From: an uncultured Oscillospiraceae bacterium
GTDB lineage: Bacteria; Bacillota; Clostridia; Oscillospirales; Oscillospiraceae
Assembly (NCBI GenBank): GCA_910588045.1
Contig: CAJUPS010000099.1
Location: 5,101 to 11,607, forward strand
Length of the DNA stretch: 6,507 nucleotides
Reading direction: 5' to 3'
A program made the position numbers and the translations under genes. A model generated the notes under the pieces. It saw only the letters and a list, made by a program, of their open reading frames with translations, was not told the DNA's origin and made no database searches. Position 1 is the first letter of the stretch. Each line of letters begins with the position of its first letter. Below, one piece after another: positions 1 to 3,311 of this stretch.

Positions 1-36
1 TATGCAGTGCCCCGTCCCTTTCCGGGGGCTGGAAAT

Positions 37-65
37 ATTTTACCATATTCGACATAGCATGTCAA
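37..65 (-). promoter_or_regulatory. Sigma-A promoter in repeat copy 1, reading left out of the window
   Basis: On the minus strand TTGACA (65-60) and TAAAAT (42-37) are separated by exactly 17 bases, with an upstream TGG giving an extended -10. It is conserved with the promoter at 421-449; the only base changed between the two elements lies in the spacer. Whatever it drives starts near base 30 and is outside the window, presumably a second small-ORF cassette. Confidence 0.7.
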
Positions 66-90
66 ACTGATTCTAGCAAAAAGCAACAGT

Positions 91-123
91 AAATCCCCCA
101 GGGGCCTCGGCTCCTGGGGATTT
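91..123. terminator. Hairpin closing repeat copy 1
   Basis: The arms AAATCCCC(C)AGG and CCTGGGGATTT pair with one bulged C. The stem extends inward through GGCC/GGCT with a G-U pair and a very small loop. On the plus strand it ends in a short T run (121-124). It sits just upstream of the minus-strand promoter at 37-65 and just past the cassette terminator, so it may insulate that promoter from read-through. The poly-U tail is modest. Confidence 0.55.
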
Positions 124-130
124 TCGATCA

Positions 131-176
131 AAACAAAAAACACCCGGCAGGCTTGACAAATCAAGCTCTGCCGGGT
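131..176 (-). terminator. Rho-independent terminator of the small toxin-like mRNA
   Basis: On the minus strand a 9-bp arm (ACCCGGCAG with CTGCCGGGT) plus a 6-bp inner stem (GCTTGA with TCAAGC) forms a hairpin at 142-176 with one bulged base and a 4-base loop. It is followed by TGTTTTTTGTTTTG (minus strand, down to about 130). This is a classic intrinsic terminator and fixes the direction of the cassette message as right to left. The same DNA holds the -35 box and the edge of the -10 box of the opposing promoter. Confidence 0.85.
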
Positions 177-181
177 ATACT
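153..181 (+). promoter_or_regulatory. Promoter of the putative antitoxin RNA
   Basis: TTGACA (153-158) and TATACT (176-181) are separated by 17 bases, a near-perfect sigma-A promoter. Transcription should start near 188. No ORF with a ribosome binding site follows before the hairpin at 246-277, so the product is expected to be a short non-coding RNA directed against the opposing message. The -35 box lies at the loop of the opposing strand's terminator, so the two signals share bases. Confidence 0.75.
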
Positions 182-208
182 ATAGCTAGAGTTAGGGCAC
201 TGCGATAA

Positions 209-218
209 GCGGTCAGCT
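209..218 (-). other. 3' element of a predicted 5'-3' pairing in the toxin mRNA
   Basis: On the minus strand this reads AGCTGACCGC. It can pair over 10 bases, with one G-U, with GCGGTCGGCT in the leader at 364-373, directly upstream of the hairpin that covers the Shine-Dalgarno. Type I toxin messages often hold a translationally inactive form by such end-to-end pairing. The antisense RNA would occupy the same element. Confidence 0.45.
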
Positions 219-245
219 CAAATGGTAAACGATTTATTCCTTAAA

Positions 246-277
246 GACAACCGTCACCGGGCTGGGTGGCGGTTGTC
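246..277. terminator. 13-bp hairpin over the 3' end of the small ORF
   Basis: GACAACCGTCACC (246-258) and GGTGGCGGTTGTC (265-277) pair over 13 bases, with one G-U pair on the plus-strand RNA, around the loop GGGCTG. On the plus strand CCGTTTG follows, a weak U-tract, so this is the likely end of the antisense RNA. On the minus strand the hairpin includes the small ORF's stop codon (254-256) and last codons, so the structure could also slow RNase attack or limit translation of the message. Confidence 0.6.
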
Positions 278-337
278 CCGTTTGATCCGAATTGTCACGG
301 TAAATCCGTAAACATGAATCGTAATGATCACAGGCAT
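254..337 (-). CDS. 27-residue toxin-like small membrane peptide (putative type I toxin)
   Basis: ATG at 337-335, stop TGA at 256-254. The peptide begins MPVIITIHVYGFTVTI, a beta-branched hydrophobic stretch of 16 residues, and continues with a basic, polar tail ending DNRHPAR. Small size, an N-terminal hydrophobic half and a charged tail are typical of type I toxins that act at the membrane. A strong Shine-Dalgarno (AAAGGGGG, 353-346) lies 8 bases before the start. The message has its own promoter (421-449), a ~77-nt leader and a terminator (131-176), about 285 nt in all for only 27 codons, with a converging antisense promoter. I recall similar short peptides with an NRHP-type tail in clostridial genomes, but I cannot name a curated family. 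Toxicity is inferred from architecture only; a small non-toxic peptide or a regulatory RNA with a decoy ORF are alternatives. Confidence 0.6.
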   Translation of the reverse strand: MPVIITIHVYGFTVTIRIKRDNRHPAR

Positions 338-342
338 TTAAT

Positions 343-363
343 ACACCCCCTTTCGGAGAGTGT
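343..363 (-). promoter_or_regulatory. Hairpin hiding the small ORF's Shine-Dalgarno
   Basis: On the minus strand ACAC(T)CTCC and GGGGGTGT pair over 8 bases, with one bulged T and one U-G pair, closed by a GAAA tetraloop. The G-run of the Shine-Dalgarno forms the 3' arm, so the ribosome site would be closed in the folded message. Structural repression of this kind is standard for type I toxins. Confidence 0.6.
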
Positions 364-373
364 AGCCGACCGC
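364..373 (-). other. 5' element of a predicted 5'-3' pairing in the toxin mRNA
   Basis: GCGGTCGGCT on the minus strand lies immediately 5' of the Shine-Dalgarno hairpin. It is complementary, with one G-U, to AGCTGACCGC at 209-218 in the same message's 3' untranslated region. Confidence 0.45.
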
Positions 374-420
374 CTACCTATTGTTATGCAGTGCCCCGTC
401 CCTTTCCGGGGGCTGGAAAT

Positions 421-449
421 ATTTTACCATATTCGACATGGCATGTCAA
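421..449 (-). promoter_or_regulatory. Extended -10 sigma-A promoter of the small toxin-like gene
   Basis: Minus strand: TTGACA (449-444), a 17-base spacer ending TGG, then TAAAAT (426-421). Expected start near 414. The -35 and spacer contain a near-palindrome, TTTGACATG-C-CATGTCGAA, with one mismatch between arms (450-432). Its right arm holds TGTCGAA, an exact match to the Spo0A box consensus TGNCGAA. Regulation by Spo0A or another dimeric factor is possible but rests on a short match. Confidence 0.75.
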
Positions 450-475
450 ACTGATTCTAGCAAAAGCAACCAGTA

Positions 476-508
476 AATCCCCCCAGGGGCCTCGGCTCCT
501 GGGGGATT
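476..508. terminator. Hairpin closing repeat copy 2, end of the tail-like gene
   Basis: AATCCCCC(C)AGG and CCTGGGGGATT pair with one bulged C and a GC-rich apex. It begins 5 bases after the stop codon of the minus-strand gene at 513-1037. In that direction it is followed by an interrupted T-rich stretch (ATTTACTGGTTGCTTTT), so it is the likely terminator of that gene. It would also stop read-through into the small-ORF promoter. Compared with copy 1 both arms are one base longer. Confidence 0.6.
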
Positions 509-512
509 GCTT

Positions 513-1037
513 TCAACGGAAGGCGATATAGGAGTAGGTCGTATTTGCCTTCGACAGATCCGGGTAGACCGGCGTACTGAGGGTCCCGCCGGACCACGTC
601 ATCGGATGGACGACAAATCCCGTAGCGGTAAACGACACCCGCGAGGACATCGTTCCCCGCGCCGCGATCGCCGCCAGAGAGAAGTCCGGGTCAGGCGAAT
701 TGATCCCCGAGACGATGACAAACCTGGGCTGAAAGCCCGTCGTGATTGTCAGCGACGCACCCGTCCCGGTGTACGTCCCGGCGGCGTAAGGCGCATAGTC
801 CGGGCAGTAAGCGGCATCCGCTTTCGCCTGCGCCTTAGCTGCCGCGTCGGCAGCGTTTCCGGCAGCCTCAAGCGCTGCAGCGGCGGCATTGCCAGCGGCT
901 TCCGTCGCCGCCCGCGCATCCTCAGCATTCCCTGTCAGTCCAGCCTCGATGTCCGCGCACATCCGATTGAAGTCCTCCATCAGTATCCGGTCGGACTTGG
1001 CCCACTGGGGCAGGTGATAGTTTTCTGTGTAGTTCAT
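513..1037 (-). CDS. Phage-tail-like protein with Ala-rich central region
   Basis: 174 residues. ATG at 1037 is chosen because AGGAGA (1050-1045) lies 7 bases upstream; the open frame runs much further upstream but only antisense to the next gene. Residues 1-32 (MNYTENYHLPQWAKSDRI to DFNRMCADIE) resemble the N-terminal segment of phage tail and tail-fibre-like proteins of gut Firmicutes (NYHLPQW followed by DFN). Residues 38-76 are Ala-rich and coiled-coil-like, with AAGNA repeats, then a C-terminal beta-rich domain from about 86 (GTYTGTGASLTITTGFQPRF) to IAFR. There is no signal peptide or membrane segment. No other phage genes are visible, so it may be an orphan receptor-binding or surface protein, or a remnant of a prophage. 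The leader carries a terminator-like hairpin. The gene's reality is well supported; its function is not established. Confidence 0.8.
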   Translation of the reverse strand: MNYTENYHLPQWAKSDRILMEDFNRMCADIEAGLTGNAEDARAATEAAGNAAAAALEAAGNAADAAAKAQAKADAAYCPDYAPYAAGTYTGTGASLTITTGFQPRFVIVSGINSPDPDFSLAAIAARGTMSSRVSFTATGFVVHPMTWSGGTLSTPVYPDLSKANTTYSYIAFR

Positions 1038-1069
1038 ACGAATGTCTCCTTTTTGATTTGAGTTACCGG

Positions 1070-1101
1070 AAAAAAACCGGTACACACCAGGTGTGTACCG
1101 G
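1070..1101 (-). terminator. Terminator-like hairpin in the leader of the tail-like gene (possible attenuator)
   Basis: The 25-base palindrome at 1077-1101 (CCGGTACACACC, centre T, GGTGTGTACCGG on the minus strand) is followed by seven T on that strand. It lies 33 bases upstream of the start codon and 20 upstream of the Shine-Dalgarno of the gene it points into. A third CCGGT element (1069-1065) after the T run could pair with the ACCGG of the right arm, giving a small alternative hairpin. A second small stem (1108-1127, GTTGC with GCAAC) precedes it. There is no good promoter between hairpin and gene, so the promoter is probably upstream and expression would depend on read-through. Confidence 0.65.
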
Positions 1102-1164
1102 CGGAAAGTTGCTGTATTTTGTGCAACGGCAGAATAAACAAAAATCTTTTTGGCTGACCGGCCG

Positions 1165-1195
1165 TCAAATTTTTCCCTGTTTTCCCGCATAGACT
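1165..1195 (+). promoter_or_regulatory. Possible sigma-E (mother-cell) promoter of the SleL-like gene
   Basis: CATAGACT (1188-1195) matches 7 of 8 positions of the Bacillus sigma-E -10 consensus CATACAnT. TCAAATT (1165-1171) matches 6 of 7 of the -35 consensus KMATATT. The spacer is 16 bases, about one longer than usual. No convincing sigma-A promoter was found, and mother-cell expression fits the product. Confidence 0.4.
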
Positions 1196-1223
1196 GTAGA
1201 AGACTGAACAGGGAGGGATTGCC

Positions 1224-2498
1224 ATGGAGATCCATGTCGTACAATCTGGAGAGACGCTGTATGGGATAGCGGGACGCTACGGGGTGGATCCGTCCCTGCT
1301 GCGGGAGCTGAACGGATTGGAGGAAGACGCCGCACTGGCGGTAGGGCAGACGCTGGTCATCCGGCAGGTGGCAACCTTCCATATCGTGCAGCCCGGGCAG
1401 ACGCTGGACGCCATCGCCCGGCAGTATCAAATGCCGCTCCGGCAGCTGTACCGGAATAACTACAAGCTGGGCGGCGATTCGGCGATCACACCGGGGCAGT
1501 CTCTGGTGATTGCCTGGCAGGACCAGCCAGCCTCGGCCACGCGGACCAATAGCTATGCCTATCCCTTTATCTCCCGTGAGCTGTTGAGCGCGGAGTTGCC
1601 CTATATGAGCTACCTCACGCCGTTCACCTACGGCATCAATGCCGATGGCGGCCTGCTGCCTCTGGCGGACGAGGCGCTGCTCGGCGAGGCCCGCCGCCTG
1701 GGTACGGTCCCCCTGATGCACCTGTCCACCCTGACGGAGACGGACAACTTCTCCAGCGACCGTGCGGTCCAGGTCCTCACGGACCCGGCACTCCAGAGCG
1801 CGCTCATCGACCAGGTTGCGGCCATGATCTCCGCAAAGGGCTACCAGGGACTGGACGTGGATTTCGAGTATATTCCCGCCGCCCAGAGGGAGGCGTATGC
1901 CGCCTTTATCCGCGCCCTGCGGGAGCGATTGGCCCCCCTGCCGGTAATTGTGGCCCTGGCGCCCAAGACGTATGCACAGCAACCCGGATTGCTGTATGAG
2001 GCCCACGACTACGCCCTGTTGGGCGCGGCAGCGGACTTTGTGCTGCTGATGACCTATGAGTGGGGCTATACCGCCGGGCCGCCCATGGCGGTGTCCCCGC
2101 TGCCCAATGTGCGGCAGGTGCTGGACTACGCCGTGACAGAAATTCCCCGGGAGAAGATCTACCTGGGCATTTCCAATTACGGCTATGACTGGCCCCTGCC
2201 CTTCATCCAGGGAACAACGAGGGCGCGGTCCATTTCCAACCAGGAGGCGGTGGAGATGGCCCTGCAATACGGCGCAGAGATCCAGTTTGACGCAACCGCC
2301 CAGGCCCCCTGGTTCAACTACACCGCCCCAGACGGCACGCCCCATGTGGTCTGGTTTGAGGATGCCCGCAGCATGTCCGCCAAGCTGCTTTTGATCCGGG
2401 AGTACGGTCTCTACGGCGCCGGATACTGGAATCTGATGCGCCCCTATCCCCAGGGCTGGGCGGTCCTGAATGCACTCTACGAGGTGGCGGAGGGGTAA
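1224..2498 (+). CDS. SleL/YaaH-like spore cortex-lytic glucosaminidase (2x LysM + GH18)
   Basis: 424 residues, close to the ~430 of Bacillus SleL/YaaH. The start at 1224 has GGAGGG at 1212-1217, 6 bases before the ATG. LysM 1 covers residues 2-47 (HVVQSGETLYGIA to VGQTLVI), LysM 2 52-97 (HIVQPGQTLDAIA to PGQSLVI), and both bind glycan. The GH18 barrel spans about 106-420, with the catalytic signature GLDVDFEY: D211, D213 and the proton donor E215 are all present. MTYEWGYTAGPPMAV (from M276) and GISNYGYDW are typical of the SleL branch. In Bacillus, SleL is made in the mother cell, sits in the spore coat without a signal peptide, and degrades cortex fragments (muramic-delta-lactam peptidoglycan) during germination. 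The absence of a signal peptide here agrees. It stands alone, followed by a strong terminator. Paralogues such as YdhD share the architecture, so the exact orthologue is open. Confidence 0.92.
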   Translation: MEIHVVQSGETLYGIAGRYGVDPSLLRELNGLEEDAALAVGQTLVIRQVATFHIVQPGQTLDAIARQYQMPLRQLYRNNYKLGGDSAITPGQSLVIAWQDQPASATRTNSYAYPFISRELLSAELPYMSYLTPFTYGINADGGLLPLADEALLGEARRLGTVPLMHLSTLTETDNFSSDRAVQVLTDPALQSALIDQVAAMISAKGYQGLDVDFEYIPAAQREAYAAFIRALRERLAPLPVIVALAPKTYAQQPGLLYEAHDYALLGAAADFVLLMTYEWGYTAGPPMAVSPLPNVRQVLDYAVTEIPREKIYLGISNYGYDWPLPFIQGTTRARSISNQEAVEMALQYGAEIQFDATAQAPWFNYTAPDGTPHVVWFEDARSMSAKLLLIREYGLYGAGYWNLMRPYPQGWAVLNALYEVAEG

Positions 2499-2586
2499 CA
2501 GCTTCGCAGGGCCGCAAAATAGAAGCAGGCACTGCCAACCTGCTGGGGGAGCTCGAGGGGGGAACCCGCCTCGAATGAAATCAATT
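2499..2586 (+). other. 3' region of the SleL-like gene with two stem-loops
   Basis: There is no ORF with a ribosome site. Stem-loop 1 is AGCAGG (2524-2529) with CCTGCT (2539-2544). Stem-loop 2 is TCGAGG (2553-2558) with CCTCGA (2569-2574), plus two inner G-C pairs after a mismatch. I could not match it to a known RNA family. Confidence 0.35.
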
Positions 2587-2646
2587 CTCTTTTCTAACCC
2601 AAAAGCCCCGGGCCATAAGGCCCGGGGCTTTTGGGTTAGAAAAGAG
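2587..2646. terminator. Very strong bidirectional terminator after the SleL-like gene
   Basis: A perfect 28-bp inverted repeat (2587-2614 with 2619-2646) encloses the loop ATAA. The core is AAAAGCCCCGGGCC with GGCCCGGGGCTTTT, which ends in T-runs on both strands. Outside the perfect stem, the right flank shows a partial duplication of GAGAAAAGAGAG, and the pairing partly resumes at GAATTCATT against AATGAAATCAATTC on the left. It separates the spore gene from the transporter operon. Confidence 0.88.
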
Positions 2647-2776
2647 AGAGGGAGAAAAGAGAGAATTCATTACTGAACAATGCCATGATAATACAGGGGG
2701 GTATAAATGTCAACCACCCCGGCAGACAATTAACGGAATGTTCACAGGCGGTTAAAAAATCATTCAAAATCGGCTA
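2647..2776. other. Intergenic stretch without recognised features
   Basis: AT-richer spacer between the terminator and the marR promoter. It holds only an 8-codon ORF (2707-2733) preceded by AGGGGGG, which lies upstream of the promoter and has no visible promoter of its own. Nothing else is supported. Confidence 0.5.
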
Positions 2777-2805
2777 TTGACGAATAGAAAAATAAGGTGT
2801 ATAGT
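2777..2805 (+). promoter_or_regulatory. Sigma-A promoter of the marR-ABC exporter operon
   Basis: TTGACG (2777-2782), a 17-base spacer, TATAGT (2800-2805). Expected start near 2812, inside the inverted-repeat operator. It is the only strong promoter seen before the three co-directional, overlapping genes. Confidence 0.85.
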
Positions 2806-2835
2806 TAGCGTGCTAAAAGTAAGTACACTAACTAT
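2801..2835 (+). promoter_or_regulatory. Inverted-repeat operator, probably for the adjacent MarR protein
   Basis: ATAGTTAG (2801-2808) and CTAACTAT (2828-2835) are perfect inverted arms, extending to 11 of 13 matches around a 9-base centre. Each half is itself a MarR-type palindrome: TTAGCGTGCTAA (2805-2816), perfect but for its centre, and TAAGTACACTAA (2820-2831), imperfect. The centres are 15 bp apart. The site covers the -10 box and start point, so binding should block transcription (autorepression). Confidence 0.75.
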
Positions 2836-2858
2836 TTTGAGAGAAAGGAGCGATTTGG

Positions 2859-3311
2859 ATGGACGAAACGCCGGACCTGGGGCGTATGATCGCCTACTGC
2901 GCCCGCCTGGGGATGGTCTACAACGACAAGTGCCTGCGCCGGGCGGGGTACGATATTACGCCGGTGCAGTCCCATGTGCTGATCTACCTGTCCTGCCTGG
3001 GTGCGGGGCAGACGGTCAATCAGCGCGACCTGGAGCGGGAGCTGCGGCTGAAGCCCTCCACTGTCAACGGCATCATCAGCCGCCTGGAGGAAAAGGGGTA
3101 TATCACCCGCCGCGCCAGTCCCACTGACGGGCGATGTCGCCTGGTCAGTCTGACGGAGGCCGGACAGAAGAAGGTGGACGCCTTCCACACCGTCATGAGC
3201 GGCACCAGCCAGCGATTTTCCAGCTGCCTGTCGGAGGGGGAGGAGGAAACCCTGCGGGAGCTGCTCTCCCGAATCATTGATAACTTGGAAAATGAGGTAA
3301 ACAGCGTATGA
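2859..3311 (+). CDS. MarR-family transcriptional regulator
   Basis: 150 residues, a normal length for MarR proteins, which bind DNA as dimers through winged helix-turn-helix domains. AGGAG (2846-2850) lies 8 bases before the ATG. The helix-turn-helix spans about 53-79 (NQRDLERELRLKPSTVNGIISRLEEKG), with the recognition helix around PSTVNGIISRL. The wing follows at 81-97 (YITRRASPTDGRCRLVSLT) with the family's D-G-R. The terminal helices (9-30 and 100-145) would form the dimer interface. It is first in an operon with two exporter genes, overlapping the next start by 4 bases (ATGA), and has an operator in its own promoter. The likely role is ligand-relieved repression of the exporter; the ligand cannot be read from sequence. 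Confidence 0.93.
   Translation: MDETPDLGRMIAYCARLGMVYNDKCLRRAGYDITPVQSHVLIYLSCLGAGQTVNQRDLERELRLKPSTVNGIISRLEEKGYITRRASPTDGRCRLVSLTEAGQKKVDAFHTVMSGTSQRFSSCLSEGEEETLRELLSRIIDNLENEVNSV

Larger units (their letters stand above)
1..123. repeat. ~122-bp direct repeat, copy 1 (runs off left edge)
   Basis: Nearly identical to 385-508. The first 55 bases match exactly, position 56 is A instead of G, and there are a few single-base indels in an A-run and in C/G runs. Similarity stops just after the terminal hairpin. The copy begins at window base 1, so its true left end is not visible. On the minus strand it contains a complete copy of the small-ORF promoter (37-65) and the first part of the leader. 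The natural reading is that a second copy of the small-ORF cassette lies immediately to the left, outside the window. Confidence 0.9.
188..285 (+). ncRNA. Putative cis-antisense antitoxin RNA
   Basis: This is an inferred ~100-nt RNA from the promoter at 153-181 to the hairpin at 246-277. It is fully complementary to the 3' untranslated region of the minus-strand small mRNA and to its last codons (254-285). Convergent, 3'-overlapping pairs of this kind are known for Bacillus txpA/RatA and bsrG/SR4, where the antisense RNA blocks translation or triggers RNase III decay of the toxin message. The RNA's 5' part (195-218: GGGCACTGC, then GCGGTCAGCT) also resembles the toxin message's own leader (GGGCACTGC at 396-388, GCGGTCGGCT at 373-364). 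The promoter is clear; the exact 3' end is uncertain because only a short T run follows the hairpin. No known RNA family is claimed. Confidence 0.55.
385..508. repeat. ~122-bp direct repeat, copy 2
   Basis: Second copy of the element at 1-123, 384 bases away. It contains the promoter and start of the leader of the small ORF (minus strand) and ends in the hairpin at 476-508. The tail-like gene on the same strand stops 5 bases beyond it. Confidence 0.9.

Noticed and set aside
209..240. tRNA-like D-arm (AGCTCAAATGGTAAA)
   Set aside because: It resembles the D-loop of a tRNA, but there is no matching acceptor stem, anticodon arm or GGTTCGA T-loop around it.
266..454. 62-codon plus-strand ORF
   Set aside because: It is antisense to the small ORF, its leader and its promoter, and crosses several hairpins. 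It has no Shine-Dalgarno and a composition unlike a protein.
1..508. CRISPR array or insertion sequence from the two direct repeats
   Set aside because: There are only two copies 384 bases apart, far longer than CRISPR repeats. No transposase, terminal inverted repeats or target duplication is seen; the repeats contain promoters and hairpins instead.
513..2345. 610-codon minus-strand frame as one large gene
   Set aside because: Only the last 174 codons are real. A clear ribosome site precedes the ATG at 1037, and the upstream part is antisense to the LysM-GH18 gene, repeat-like in composition, and crosses the terminator-like hairpin.
2707..2733. 8-codon ORF with AGGGGGG upstream, possible leader peptide
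   Set aside because: It lies upstream of the operon promoter at 2777, so it is not in that message, and no promoter of its own is visible.
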